64,000 nucleotides of DNA, taken from the NCBI RefSeq assembly GCF_947492555.1, contig NZ_CANLNE010000002.1, positions 177,501-241,500 of the forward strand, read 5' to 3'. This document shows positions 17,033-25,886 of the stretch, piece after piece (position 1 is the first letter of the stretch; every line of letters begins with the position of its first letter). This stretch comes from an uncultured Roseobacter sp. GTDB taxonomy: Bacteria > Pseudomonadota > Alphaproteobacteria > Rhodobacterales > Rhodobacteraceae. Made by a program: the position numbers and the translations under genes. Under the pieces are notes generated by a model. It did no database searches and was not told the origin of the DNA. It saw only the letters and a list, made by a program, of their open reading frames with translations.

Positions 17033-17209
17033 ACTGCGTCCCAGTCTGTGGCATTCGCTGTCTGTAACGACGGGAAAGCGCCTTGGAATACCGGCAACTC
17101 TGTGCGGTTCTCACACCGTGATCAAGGTAAAAAGCGTGATTTGCCTCCGTTGGGCTGACGACGCATCCAGCGTGCAAAGGGCCGTACGTTTAACGCGGGC
17201 TTGTCTGGT

Positions 17210-18130
17210 TCAATGCGCCGGGGCACGCAGCTTGAGGATCTCCCGCGCCTCGTTCGGGGTCGCCGGACGGCACCCGAGCCCTTCGATCAACCGAATTGCG
17301 GCCCGTACCTGCTCCGCATTGGAGGTGGCGAGCTCTCCTGGGCCGGACCAGAGTGAATCCTCCAATCCCACACGCACATGGCCCCCTGCTGCGGCGACGG
17401 TGGCCGCCACGCGCATCTGATGCGCACCGGCCCCCAGCGCGGACCAAACCAAATCGTCGCCGAAAAGCCGCACGGCGGTGCGCCGCATGTGAGAGATGTC
17501 ATCGACATGGGCGCCAATCCCGCCCAGCAGGCCAAACACAGTTTGCACGAAGAACGGGGGCTCCACCGCGCCCTGGTCCGCAAAATACGCAAGATTGTAG
17601 AGATGAGCGGTATCATAGCATTCAAACTCGAAACGCGTCCCTCCTGCGCGACATGTTTCCAGCACGTAGGCGATGTCCTTGTAGCTGTTGCGAAACACCA
17701 GATCGCGCGACCCTTCCAGATGATCATTTTCCCACCCAGGCATTTGCGGATGGCGCTTGAGCATCGGGAAGAGCCCCATGTTCATCGACCCCATGTTGAG
17801 GGAGGCCAGCTGCGGCGCGAAGTGAGCCGCAGGTTGCACGCGTTCCTCCACCGTCATGTACGGGCTGCCACCGGTTGTGAGATTGAGCACCGCATCCGTT
17901 TGCGCGGCGATATGCGGCACGATGCGACCAAAACCCGCGACACTCTGATCCGGCTTGCCGGTGGCGTCATCTCGCGCGTGCAGATGCAGGATTGCCGCTC
18001 CGGCTTCGGCGGCCTCTACGGCGGAGGCGACAATCGCCTCGGACGTTGCGGGCAAGTGCGGCGACATGGAAGGGGTATGGATCGCGCCGGTGATGGCGCA
18101 GGTGATGATAACGGAGCGTCTTTGGGCCAC
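17210..18130 (-). CDS. BKACE-family enzyme (beta-keto acid cleavage enzyme, DUF849)
   Basis: About 306 residues from a GTG start. Conserved features of the 3-keto-5-aminohexanoate cleavage family are present: IITCAITGAIHTPSMSPHLP at the start, AAILHLHARD (zinc-binding HxH), LNLTTGGSPYMTVEERV, LNMGSMNMG, FECYDTAHL and GLEDSLWSGPGELATSNAEQV near the end. Family members condense a beta-keto acid with acetyl-CoA to give acetoacetate and a new CoA thioester; the keto acid cannot be told here. The open frame continues far upstream, but family similarity begins at this GTG. Confidence 0.9.
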   Translation of the reverse strand: MAQRRSVIITCAITGAIHTPSMSPHLPATSEAIVASAVEAAEAGAAILHLHARDDATGKPDQSVAGFGRIVPHIAAQTDAVLNLTTGGSPYMTVEERVQPAAHFAPQLASLNMGSMNMGLFPMLKRHPQMPGWENDHLEGSRDLVFRNSYKDIAYVLETCRAGGTRFEFECYDTAHLYNLAYFADQGAVEPPFFVQTVFGLLGGIGAHVDDISHMRRTAVRLFGDDLVWSALGAGAHQMRVAATVAAAGGHVRVGLEDSLWSGPGELATSNAEQVRAAIRLIEGLGCRPATPNEAREILKLRAPAH

Positions 18131-18511
18131 GGTGCTCTCCTGACTGGGGACGCGCCCCGTCGTCCTCTTTGGATGGGGGCATGCAAGATCGGCGAAGTGA
18201 TGGTCCGTATGGCCACCCGCCGACGGTGGTCCGAGAGTGCACCCTTGGGCATCCCGGTCAAGCCCGACGAGGGCGGATGGCACGTTTCGCAGTCCGATTG
18301 CCGTTTCTTCCGGGTCCGACAACTCCTTATCCGAGGGCCGGAAAACACCGCGTTCGCGATGAGTGGCTTTACACGTCGCTCTGCCGCCCGACTCCAGCAC
18401 CCGAAGAGACGGGACAACGATATGTGACCGCTTACTCTGGCGTCTGCCCTTGCGCTGGATATTATCCGCCATACGTCAGTCCGACATAACTTTGATCAAG
18501 AGGCATCTCCC
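18131..18511. other. intergenic region between divergent BKACE and yghU genes
   Basis: About 380 bp with no convincing gene. The minus-strand frame of the BKACE gene stays open through it, but the translated sequence is arginine- and serine-rich without family features, so I read it as non-coding. It should hold the promoters of both flanking genes; I could not identify clear -35/-10 pairs or operators. Confidence 0.5.
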
Positions 18512-19384
18512 ATGAGCGACACGGAAACCTACACCCCCCCAAAGGTTTGGACATGGGAGCAGGAAAGCGGCGGCACCTTTGCCAGCATCAACCGCCCCAT
18601 CGCCGGGGCGACACATGACAAGGCGCTGCCGGTGGGCAAACACCCGCTACAGCTCTACTCCCTGGCCACGCCAAACGGGCAAAAGGTCACCATCATGCTC
18701 GAAGAGCTTTTGGCGCTTGGCATCAAGGAGGCCGAGTATGACGCCTGGCTGATCCGGATTGGCGAAGGCGACCAGTTCAGCAGCGGGTTTGTGGAGATCA
18801 ACCCGAACTCCAAGATCCCGGCGATGTTCGACACAACAACCGGGTTGCGGGTCTTCGAGAGCGCGGCAATCCTCATGTATCTGGCCGAGAAATTCAACAA
18901 CGCCTTTCTGCCTACTGATTTGAAGGCGCGCACCGAATGCCTGAACTGGCTGTTCTGGCTGCAGGGTTCCGCGCCCTATTTTGGCGGCGGCTTTGGCCAT
19001 TTCTATGCCTATGCGCCGACCAAGCAGGAGTATCCGATCAATCGATTTGCCATGGAAGCCAAACGCCAGCTTGACGTGCTCGACCGGCATCTGGCGGATC
19101 ATGAGTATCTGGCGGGCGAGGCCTACACGATTGCCGATATGGTCACTTGGCCCTGGTACGGGCGCACCGTGCGCGGCGAGAGCTATGATGCGGGTGAATT
19201 TCTTAGCGTGCATGAGTACCACAACGTGATCCGTTGGGAAAAGCAGATTGCCGCACGCAAGCCGGTGCAGCGCGGTGTCATGGTGAACCGAACCAGCGGG
19301 CCGCTGGAAGGCCAGTTGCACGAGCGCCATGACGCAAGCGATTTCGAGACCAGAACGCAGGATAAAATCGGCGAGGATGCGTGA
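18512..19384 (+). CDS. yghU: YghU-type glutathione S-transferase / disulfide-bond reductase
   Basis: 290 residues matching YghU/Ure2p-like enzymes. The N-terminal extension TPPKVWTWEQESGGTFASINRPIAGATHDK is characteristic. The thioredoxin-like domain (LQLYSLATPNGQKVTIMLEEL, NPNSKIPAMFD, VFESAAILMYLAEKF) and the helical GST domain (YLAGEAYTIADMVTWPWYG) follow. Known YghU binds two glutathiones and reduces disulfides such as in 2-hydroxyethyldisulfide. It is probably cytosolic and monocistronic, divergent from the BKACE gene, with a short run to a REP-like repeat after its stop. Confidence 0.93.
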   Translation: MSDTETYTPPKVWTWEQESGGTFASINRPIAGATHDKALPVGKHPLQLYSLATPNGQKVTIMLEELLALGIKEAEYDAWLIRIGEGDQFSSGFVEINPNSKIPAMFDTTTGLRVFESAAILMYLAEKFNNAFLPTDLKARTECLNWLFWLQGSAPYFGGGFGHFYAYAPTKQEYPINRFAMEAKRQLDVLDRHLADHEYLAGEAYTIADMVTWPWYGRTVRGESYDAGEFLSVHEYHNVIRWEKQIAARKPVQRGVMVNRTSGPLEGQLHERHDASDFETRTQDKIGEDA

Positions 19385-19395
19385 ATCAGCGCGCG

Positions 19396-19425
19396 GGGTG
19401 GTGGCGCAAGCCCCACCCTACCTGT
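19396..19425. repeat. REP-like intergenic repeat, copy 1 (variant)
   Basis: On the minus strand the sequence reads CAGGTAGGGTGGGGCTTGCG followed by CCACCAC. It shares the GGTAGGGTGGGCTT-CCACC core with copies at 25848, 35788 and 51691. It overlaps the stop codon of the permease gene and sits between two convergent genes. Confidence 0.55.
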
Positions 19426-21121
19426 TGCCGCGACGGCTCACCTGACGGCAGATCAGGATGACAGGCAGCAGACCGATCGCAACAATCACGAGACTGGGCA
19501 CGGCAGCGCCTTCGAGCCGTTCGTCCGAGGCCAGACGGTAGGCCTGCACCGCCAGCGTATCGTAGTTGAAGGGCCGCATGATAAGCGTTGCGGGCAGTTC
19601 CTTCATCACGTCCACGAAGACGATCAACAGGGCGGTCAGCAGGCTGGGCGCCAGAATAGGCAGGTGAACCCGGCGCAGCGTGCCCGTCGGCGTTTGACCC
19701 AGAGAGCGCGCCGCGGCGTCCATGTTCGCGGGCACCATTGCCTGCCCGCCTTCGTAAGCGCCCAGAGCCGCCGCGAGGAACCGCACCATATAAGCGGCGA
19801 CGAGCAGCCAGATGGATCCGGTGATCAAGAGCCCCGTCGACAGGTCGAACCGGGCCCGCATAAACGCATCAAACGCGTTGTCGAAAGCTGCGAAGGGGAC
19901 CATCAGGCCAACAGCAATGACGCCACCCGGCACGGCATATCCCAACCGCGCGACATAAGCCGATCCGTGCGATAGCCGACCGGGGCGCAGCCGCTGGAAA
20001 AACCCGACGGTGATCGCAGCGGCGACAGTACAAACAGCGGCAACGGAGGCCAGTGTCAGGGAGTTCTGAATAAACCCGAGATAGCGCGGGCTCAGGAGGT
20101 TCTGCTCCGATCCGAGCCCCATGGAAAAGAGAATGACAACCGGCAGCACCGCCCCCAGCGCCACCGGGATGCCGCAGAGGATTGCGGCCATCGCGGCCCG
20201 TGGGCCCTTCAACACAGCGGGCTCCATACGTTGTTGACGACGCGCCGGATCGTGATACTTGGCCCCGCCCCGCTGCGCCCGTTCAAGCAAGGCCAGCAGC
20301 AGGGCAAAGCTGAGCAGGCAAAGCGCCAGCTGTGCTGCCCCCGCACGGTCGGCGAGGGAAAACCAACTGGTGTAGATACCGGTCGCAAAGGTCTGCACCC
20401 CGAAATAGGCGACCGTGCCAAAATCCGCGATGGTCTCCATGACGGCCAGCAAAACGCCCCCGGCAATCGCAGGTCGGGCAAGCGGCAGGCTGATCTTGAA
20501 AAACGCGGCCCAGGCGCTGGCGCCTAACGCCCGTGCGGCCAGGAAGGTCGTGGCACTTTGCTGCAGGAATGCGGCCCGCGCCAGCAGGTAGACATAGGGG
20601 TAGAGCACGAGGATCAGCATGACCGCCGCCCCCCCGACAGACCGGATTTCGGGAAACCAGTAGTCTCGTGGGCCCCAGCCTGTCACATCGCGCAGCAGGG
20701 TTTGCACGATGCCCGGATGATCGAGGATATGCGTATAGGCATAGGCCAGCACATAGGCCGGGAAGGCCAGCGGCAGCACCAGCGCAATCTCAAAGAGGCG
20801 TACACCGGGAAACCGGGTCATCGTGACCAGCCAGGCGGCCCCCACCCCCAGACAGAACGTCCCAAACGAGACCAAGGCGACAAGCCATATGGTTGTGCCT
20901 GCATAGCGGGGCAGCACGGTCTGCATCAAATGAGTGATGGTCTCCGTTCCACCGCTCAGGGCGGCTATGGCGACGGCCAGCATGGGTAAGGCGCAGATGC
21001 TTGCAATCATCACGGCAAAGCCCGCCAGAACGCGCAATCCGTCCTGCGCCCGGCGACGGGCTGAGGCGGGCAATGCGGTTGAAACGGGCGGTGCGTCGGA
21101 CATGAGCGCCTTTTTCGACAA
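19418..21121 (-). CDS. fused two-domain ABC transporter permease (FbpB/AfuB Fe3+ type)
   Basis: 567 residues with about twelve membrane segments in two repeated binding-protein-dependent permease domains. Each half carries an EAA-like loop (AARALGASAWAAFFKISLPLARPAI near 200, and AARSLGQTPTGTLRRVHLPILAPSLL near 490). Such fused permeases serve Fe3+, thiamine or polyamine-like importers. No cognate binding protein or ATPase lies next to it. It starts 2 bp after the end of the alpha/beta hydrolase gene upstream in the same direction, so it is the last gene of the long minus-strand run. Substrate is unknown. Confidence 0.85.
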   Translation of the reverse strand: MSKKALMSDAPPVSTALPASARRRAQDGLRVLAGFAVMIASICALPMLAVAIAALSGGTETITHLMQTVLPRYAGTTIWLVALVSFGTFCLGVGAAWLVTMTRFPGVRLFEIALVLPLAFPAYVLAYAYTHILDHPGIVQTLLRDVTGWGPRDYWFPEIRSVGGAAVMLILVLYPYVYLLARAAFLQQSATTFLAARALGASAWAAFFKISLPLARPAIAGGVLLAVMETIADFGTVAYFGVQTFATGIYTSWFSLADRAGAAQLALCLLSFALLLALLERAQRGGAKYHDPARRQQRMEPAVLKGPRAAMAAILCGIPVALGAVLPVVILFSMGLGSEQNLLSPRYLGFIQNSLTLASVAAVCTVAAAITVGFFQRLRPGRLSHGSAYVARLGYAVPGGVIAVGLMVPFAAFDNAFDAFMRARFDLSTGLLITGSIWLLVAAYMVRFLAAALGAYEGGQAMVPANMDAAARSLGQTPTGTLRRVHLPILAPSLLTALLIVFVDVMKELPATLIMRPFNYDTLAVQAYRLASDERLEGAAVPSLVIVAIGLLPVILICRQVSRRGNR

Positions 21122-21123
21122 TT

Positions 21124-22002
21124 TTAGTCGGAAAGGCCAGAGGCTTTGCCGGGCTCCGCATCGGTCGCATCAAAGAAGGCGCGCACATCGTCAAAGACGG
21201 CCGGATGCGTGAGAAACAACAGATGGCCGTGACCAGCATATTCGCGCAGCTGCACGCGCCCCAGTTTCGCGGCATAGGCCTTGGTGGCCTCTCTTGAGAA
21301 GACAGGATCCTCAGCCCCGACGAAGAAGGCCAATCGCTGCAGGTTACGCAGCGGTTTCTCCGGTCCCGGCCATCGTCGCAAACCCCGTGCATGGGCACGC
21401 AGCAAACCCCCATCGGGATAGACCATATGCTCCAATCGTTTCGCTGTGACGGTGCGGGCGGTTTGCATGAGATGATCATCTCTCACCCCGCCCCTCCCGA
21501 CGAGCAGCGTGTGATAGTAGGCGTTCCAGGCCGAGCGCACGCCAATGGACCGGGCCCGCAGCGCGGACGCGCACAGATCTTTTGTCGTGGCCTTCATCGT
21601 CGCCCAGCCCCCGGCGTAGGGCAAGGCGGGGGCAATAGCGGCCGTCTTCACGTCATCACCCAACAATGCAGCAGCCGCGACCACAATGGCGCCCCCTGTC
21701 GAGAACCCCAGCAGGCAAATGCGTTTCTCGGCGTATCGGCGGGCAAACTCGGCGATATCGTCTGCAGCCTCTGCAATGTCCAAAGGAGGTGACAATGCGC
21801 GCCCATCCAACCCGGGAAACGGATAGAAAACCGGCTCCCACCCCTGCGCGCGCCAATCCAGAATCGCATCGAAGATCTCCACCCGCGTCAGCGCACCGGG
21901 CACGCAGATCACAAGCTTCTTCGCATTTTTGACGGCAGTGGCGTCGTAGATCAGGGGAGCATGCGCATCAGACGTGTTTCCAGGTTTGGTCATCTCGCGC
22001 AC
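21124..22002 (-). CDS. alpha/beta-fold hydrolase
   Basis: 292 residues. Strand-turn-helix features of the alpha/beta hydrolase fold are visible: LVICVPGALTRVEIFDAIL near the oxyanion region, ICLLGFSTGGAIVVAAAALL with a GFSTG nucleophile elbow (Ser at about 100), an acidic residue in FFVGAEDPVFS, and a late histidine in YAGHGHLLFL. No signal peptide. It abuts the PaaK-like gene (2-bp spacing) and the permease gene (2-bp spacing), so all three are probably co-transcribed. A thioesterase or ester-cleaving role with the CoA-ligase genes is possible but only inferred. Confidence 0.8.
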   Translation of the reverse strand: MREMTKPGNTSDAHAPLIYDATAVKNAKKLVICVPGALTRVEIFDAILDWRAQGWEPVFYPFPGLDGRALSPPLDIAEAADDIAEFARRYAEKRICLLGFSTGGAIVVAAAALLGDDVKTAAIAPALPYAGGWATMKATTKDLCASALRARSIGVRSAWNAYYHTLLVGRGGVRDDHLMQTARTVTAKRLEHMVYPDGGLLRAHARGLRRWPGPEKPLRNLQRLAFFVGAEDPVFSREATKAYAAKLGRVQLREYAGHGHLLFLTHPAVFDDVRAFFDATDAEPGKASGLSD

Positions 22003-22004
22003 CT

Positions 22005-23204
22005 CTAATCGTAGCTGCGCTGATCCTCGATCACCAATCCATCCCGGGGCAGACTGCCCGGCGCCAGGATTTCCACCGCGCCCTTCATTTTGAGCACGTC
22101 TACGACACTGGCGGAGAAACTCTCTGCCGATCCGCCTGCTGCTTCAACCTGAACGGTCATCGCGTCCTGTGCGCCGTCCCGGCTGGCGATCACACGCGCC
22201 TTCACGATCTCGTCGTGCCGCGCCACCAGCGCGGCCACCTGTTCGGGGCGCACGAACATGCCCTTGATCTTGGTGGTCTGATCGGCGCGGCCCATCCACC
22301 CCTTGATGCGCGTGTTGGTGCGTCCACAGGGGCTTTGGCCCGGCATCACGGCGCTCAGATCACCGGTGGCAAACCGGATCAGCGGATAGTCGGGGTTCAG
22401 CGTGGTGACGACCACCTCACCGACCTCGCCGGGCGCCACAAGATCACCGGTGCCCGGCGTCACGATCTCCACGATCACGCCTTCGTCGAGGATCAATCCC
22501 TCCATCGCGGCGCTCTCGTACGCGATATTGCCCAGATCGGCGGTCGCGTAACATTGCAGGCAGCTGATCCCGCGATCCGCATAATCCTGGCGCATAGCGG
22601 GGAAGAGCGCGCCGCCGCCCACCGCCGCCTTGGTGATGTTCAGGGTCACGCCCATCTCGGCGGCCTTGTCGAGGATCACCTTGAGATAATCCGGTGTGCC
22701 CGCGTAAGCCGTCGTGCCCACCGCTGCCGCCGCCTGCACCTGCAACTCGGTCTGCCCGGTGCCGGCGGGCAACACCAAGGCCCCCACGGCGCGCGCGCCG
22801 CTTTCGAAAATCATGCCTGCCGGGGTCAGGTGGTAGCCAAAGCAGTTCTGTACCACGTCACCCGCGCCAATCCCTGCGGCATGCAGAAAGCGGCCCATGC
22901 GCCACCAGTCGTGGCTGACCCCGCCGGGCTCGTAAATCGGCCCCGGCGACTGGAACACATGTGCTGCGTTCGAGACGGGGATACCGCCGAATGGAGGTTT
23001 CTCTTTCTGCCATTGCGCCAGATCGGATTTGCGCAACACCGGCAGGTTGGGCAGATCGGAAATCGCCGTGACATCCACGTCTTCGAGCAGACATGTATCC
23101 TCTGCGGCGCGGACCCGCGCGATTTGCGCCATCAAAGAGGCGGTCTGCGCTGCCTCGCGCGCATCCGCACTGCGTGTTTCAAGCTCGTCGAAATACGGGG
23201 TCAT
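22005..23204 (-). CDS. PaaK-like adenylate-forming enzyme lacking the canonical P-loop
   Basis: About 399 residues from the ATG at 23204. The protein follows phenylacetate-CoA ligase: YAGTPDYLKVILDKA, the QCYATADLGNIAYESAA adenine-binding region, FATGDLSAV, and KGWMGRADQTTKIKGMFVRPEQV near the hinge, with a C-terminal lid. Where PaaK has the phosphate-binding SSGTTGKP, this protein has FQSPGPIYEPGG (about 84-95). It is somewhat short (PaaK is about 435). The gene lies between a cupin and a hydrolase in the branched-chain-type ABC transporter operon, so activation of an imported acid is inferred. Confidence 0.8.
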   Translation of the reverse strand: MTPYFDELETRSADAREAAQTASLMAQIARVRAAEDTCLLEDVDVTAISDLPNLPVLRKSDLAQWQKEKPPFGGIPVSNAAHVFQSPGPIYEPGGVSHDWWRMGRFLHAAGIGAGDVVQNCFGYHLTPAGMIFESGARAVGALVLPAGTGQTELQVQAAAAVGTTAYAGTPDYLKVILDKAAEMGVTLNITKAAVGGGALFPAMRQDYADRGISCLQCYATADLGNIAYESAAMEGLILDEGVIVEIVTPGTGDLVAPGEVGEVVVTTLNPDYPLIRFATGDLSAVMPGQSPCGRTNTRIKGWMGRADQTTKIKGMFVRPEQVAALVARHDEIVKARVIASRDGAQDAMTVQVEAAGGSAESFSASVVDVLKMKGAVEILAPGSLPRDGLVIEDQRSYD

Positions 23205-23205
23205 G

Positions 23206-23589
23206 TCATTCCGCCGCTGTCTGGAAGGGTTCATCCGCACGCACGATATGGGTGGTAACGATCTCCATCGGTGCCGTGCCGAGGTTGGTCACACCGCCGT
23301 GCACCTGACCTTCCGGAAAGAACATCGGCGTCCCGGCAGCAAATTCCACCTCCTTACCATTCGGCAAGAGCGCCAACCCGCCCACAACGATCACCGCATG
23401 TTCGTCCCCGGGATGTGTGTGCAGTGGAATGCGCCCGCCGGGCATCAGCTTGAGCTCGGAGACAATCACCACCATGCCCTCCGCCCCGCTCAGCGGCTGC
23501 TCGTTCAACACGTTGCGCTGCGCCAGGTCCTCTGCCCAGACCGGCAATGCCAGCATCAGTGCCGCGAAAGTCAAACCCAACTGTCTCAT
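23206..23589 (-). CDS. secreted cupin-domain protein
   Basis: 127 residues with an N-terminal signal peptide (LTFAALMLALPVWA, cleavage after about 19). A single small beta-barrel cupin follows: motif 1 is PLHTHPGDEHAVIVVGGLALL with metal-ligand histidines, and motif 2 is MFFPEGQVHGGVTNLG. Its stop codon lies next to the PaaK-like start and its start is 16 bp downstream of livF, so it is part of the operon. A periplasmic binding or sensing role for a small molecule is possible; no enzyme activity can be assigned. Confidence 0.8.
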   Translation of the reverse strand: MRQLGLTFAALMLALPVWAEDLAQRNVLNEQPLSGAEGMVVIVSELKLMPGGRIPLHTHPGDEHAVIVVGGLALLPNGKEVEFAAGTPMFFPEGQVHGGVTNLGTAPMEIVTTHIVRADEPFQTAAE

Positions 23590-23607
23590 CGCATTTCCCC
23601 CAATTTA

Positions 23608-24444
23608 TCAGGACAGCCAGCGTTTGCGCCGGCGGTAGCTGCGCACGTCGCGGAAGGATTTGCGGCCCTCCTCCGACATGCCCAGATAGAATTCCTTAAC
23701 ATCCGGATTTTCGCGCAGCTCGGCGGCAGGGCCGTCCATGACCACGCGGCCCGATTCCAGAATGTAGCCGTAGTGTGCAAAGCGCAGCGCCACATTGGTG
23801 TTCTGCTCCGCCAGAAGGATCGTCACGCCCTGCTCTTCATTGATCGACTTCACGATCTCGAAAATCTGCTCCACCAGCTGCGGCGCGAGCCCCATGGAGG
23901 GCTCATCCAGCAGGATCGTCTCGGGCTTGGACATCAGCGCCCGGCCAATCGCCGTCATCTGCTGCTCTCCGCCTGACGTATAGCCCGCCTGAGACTTCCG
24001 CCGCTCCCTCAGGCGCGGGAAATAGCCATAGACCATCTCAAGATCTGCCTGGATCGCGGCATTGCCATCGCGCCGCGTGTAGGCGCCAGTCAGCAGGTTT
24101 TCCTCCACCGTGAGGTGCTCAAAACAATGCCGGCCTTCCATGACCTGCACGACCCCGCGCTTGACGGTCTCCGCCGGATCGGCGTGATGAATGTCCTGCC
24201 CGTGATACTTGATTGTGCCCTTGGTCACCTCACCCCGCTCGGAGGCCAGAAGACCCGAGATCGCCTTGAGCGTCGTGGTCTTGCCCGCGCCATTGCCGCC
24301 CAGAAGCGCGGTGATGCCGCCTTTGGGCACCGCCAGGCTGACGCCTTTGAGGACGAGGATCACGTGATTGTAGATCACCTCGATATTGTTGACGTCCAGC
24401 ACCGTGTCGGCGCGAATGTCCTGTTCCTTGGCAGCATCCAGCAT
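23608..24444 (-). CDS. livF: LivF-type ABC transporter ATP-binding protein
   Basis: 278 residues. Walker A is GGNGAGKT (about 49-56), the ABC signature TSGGEQQM lies near 165, and Walker B is ILLDEPSMGL. Layout and the family-specific LVEQIFEIVKSINEEQGVTILLAEQN match LivF, the second ATPase of hydrophobic amino acid/amide uptake (HAAT) systems. The N-terminus is about 15 residues longer than in LivF of E. coli, and the C-terminus adds a basic tail (DVRSYRRRKRWLS). Works with LivG, LivH, LivM and the periplasmic protein encoded upstream. Confidence 0.93.
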   Translation of the reverse strand: MLDAAKEQDIRADTVLDVNNIEVIYNHVILVLKGVSLAVPKGGITALLGGNGAGKTTTLKAISGLLASERGEVTKGTIKYHGQDIHHADPAETVKRGVVQVMEGRHCFEHLTVEENLLTGAYTRRDGNAAIQADLEMVYGYFPRLRERRKSQAGYTSGGEQQMTAIGRALMSKPETILLDEPSMGLAPQLVEQIFEIVKSINEEQGVTILLAEQNTNVALRFAHYGYILESGRVVMDGPAAELRENPDVKEFYLGMSEEGRKSFRDVRSYRRRKRWLS

Positions 24445-24504
24445 GGCCAGTGACCTCAGCGTAAGGTTGAATGCCCCGGCAGTGGACCTGCCGGGGCAAT
24501 GGTT

Positions 24505-25788
24505 TTAGTTACAGTTGCTTTCGATGTTGTTCTCCGCCTTGTAGGCAGCGGAATCCTCATCGATCAGCGGCTGGATGACGTCCATGTCCGTCGGTGCAAA
24601 GTCCGAGATCGTCACGAACTCGCCCGCTGCCGCATCCCATTGCGTGACGGCCACCAGGCCCTCGCCCCCGTGGTTCTGGCAGGAGACGGAGAAGGTCGGG
24701 CCGAAGTTCGGCAGGCCCAGTTCGGTCATCAGCTCTTCGGTAATCACGAGGTTCTCCATCCCATCGCGCATCTGGCCGGAGGTGATGTCATCTGTGCCGT
24801 GCATCTTCTGCGCCACTTTCACGGCCTCGGCGGCCAGCATGGCGGCATAGATCCCGCGGTTGTAGGGCACGGTGCCGAGCTGATCGCCCGCGCCTGCGGC
24901 TTTGCCCGTATCAACCACGTATTGACGCAGCTCATCGTAGAGCGGGAAGTCGTCGCCCACCGCCGTCAGCGCCAGCGCCTTGTAGCCATTGGCCTTATCA
25001 CCCGCGGGCTGCACATCGATCTCCGCGCCAGACCACCAGATACCGATGAAATTCTCCATCGGGAAACGGATGTTCGCTGCTTCCTGCACGGCGACCTGGT
25101 TCATCACGCCCCAGCCGTACATGATCACATTATCCGGCTTTTCGCGGCGGATTTGCAGCCACTGGGACTTCTGCTCCTGACCGGGGTGATCGACCGCCAG
25201 CAGGCTCAGTTCGAACCCGTGCTTCTCGCTCAGCTTTTCCAAGGTACGGATCGGCTCCTTACCATAGGCAGAGTTGTGATAGACCAGCGCGATTTTCTTG
25301 CCGGAAATATCACCGCCGTTCTCATCAAGGATATGGTTAATCGCAGCGGATGCGCCGTTCCAGTAGTTGGCCGGGTAGTTGAAGACATGGCTGAACACAT
25401 CGCCATTGGCAGCGGACGTCCGGCCATAACCCATGGAGTGGATCGGGATGTCATCGGCGGTGGCCTTGGGGATCAGCTGATAGGTGATCCCGGTGGAAAG
25501 CGGTTGATAGACCAGCGCGCCTTCACCCTTGGTGCTCTCATAGCACTCCACCCCTTTTTCGGTGTTATAACCGGTCTCGCACTCCAGCACGCGGGTCATG
25601 ACGCCGCCGATGCCACCGTCGCGTTCGTTCAGAAGCGTGAAGTAGTCTGCGTAGCCGTCGGCAAACGGAATGCCGCCCGCAGCATATGGCCCGGTGCGGT
25701 AGCTCAGCGATGGAAAGACAAGATCCGCCATCACGGGGCTTGCCGCCATCAGGCCTGCCACGGCCCATGTTCCCAGTTTATAATTCAT
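24505..25788 (-). CDS. periplasmic substrate-binding protein of a HAAT-type ABC transporter
   Basis: 427 residues from the ATG at 25788, with a signal peptide cleaved after about SPVMA (residue 21). The mature part is a type I periplasmic binding fold (Peripla_BP_6): YTLLNERDGG-like opening, KIALVYHNSAYGKEPIRTLE, and VIMYGWGVMNQVAVQEA. The paired cysteines (CETGYNTEKGVEC; CQNHGGE; terminal ESNCN) suggest disulfides. It resembles the binding proteins found with acyl-CoA ligase genes rather than LivJ/LivK themselves, so the ligand may be an organic acid. Ligand cannot be read from sequence. Confidence 0.88.
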   Translation of the reverse strand: MNYKLGTWAVAGLMAASPVMADLVFPSLSYRTGPYAAGGIPFADGYADYFTLLNERDGGIGGVMTRVLECETGYNTEKGVECYESTKGEGALVYQPLSTGITYQLIPKATADDIPIHSMGYGRTSAANGDVFSHVFNYPANYWNGASAAINHILDENGGDISGKKIALVYHNSAYGKEPIRTLEKLSEKHGFELSLLAVDHPGQEQKSQWLQIRREKPDNVIMYGWGVMNQVAVQEAANIRFPMENFIGIWWSGAEIDVQPAGDKANGYKALALTAVGDDFPLYDELRQYVVDTGKAAGAGDQLGTVPYNRGIYAAMLAAEAVKVAQKMHGTDDITSGQMRDGMENLVITEELMTELGLPNFGPTFSVSCQNHGGEGLVAVTQWDAAAGEFVTISDFAPTDMDVIQPLIDEDSAAYKAENNIESNCN

Positions 25789-25847
25789 CGGTGTTACCTC
25801 CCTTGGTTTTTGTCCGATGTGCCGGTTGCCCGGCGCTGTTTTTCTTG

Positions 25848-25875
25848 TTGAGGGTGGCCTGAAAGCCCACCCTAC
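25848..25875. repeat. REP-like intergenic repeat, copy 2
   Basis: TTGAGGGTGGCCTGAAAGCC followed by CACCCTA. Arms AGGGTGG (25851-25857) and CCACCCT (25867-25873) can form a small hairpin. The minus-strand reading (TAGGGTGGGCTTTCAGGCCA) is nearly identical to copies at 35788 and 51691. It lies between the livM stop and the binding-protein gene. Confidence 0.65.
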
Positions 25876-25886
25876 CTGTCTGTTGC

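Noticed and set aside
18131-18472. Upstream extension of the BKACE gene (additional 114 codons)
   Set aside because: The frame is open but the translation is low-complexity, rich in Arg/Ser, and family similarity begins at the GTG at 18130.
25206-25220. A GTTCGA-type tRNA T-arm match in the binding-protein gene
   Set aside because: No acceptor or anticodon stem can be formed around it; it is within a good coding sequence.
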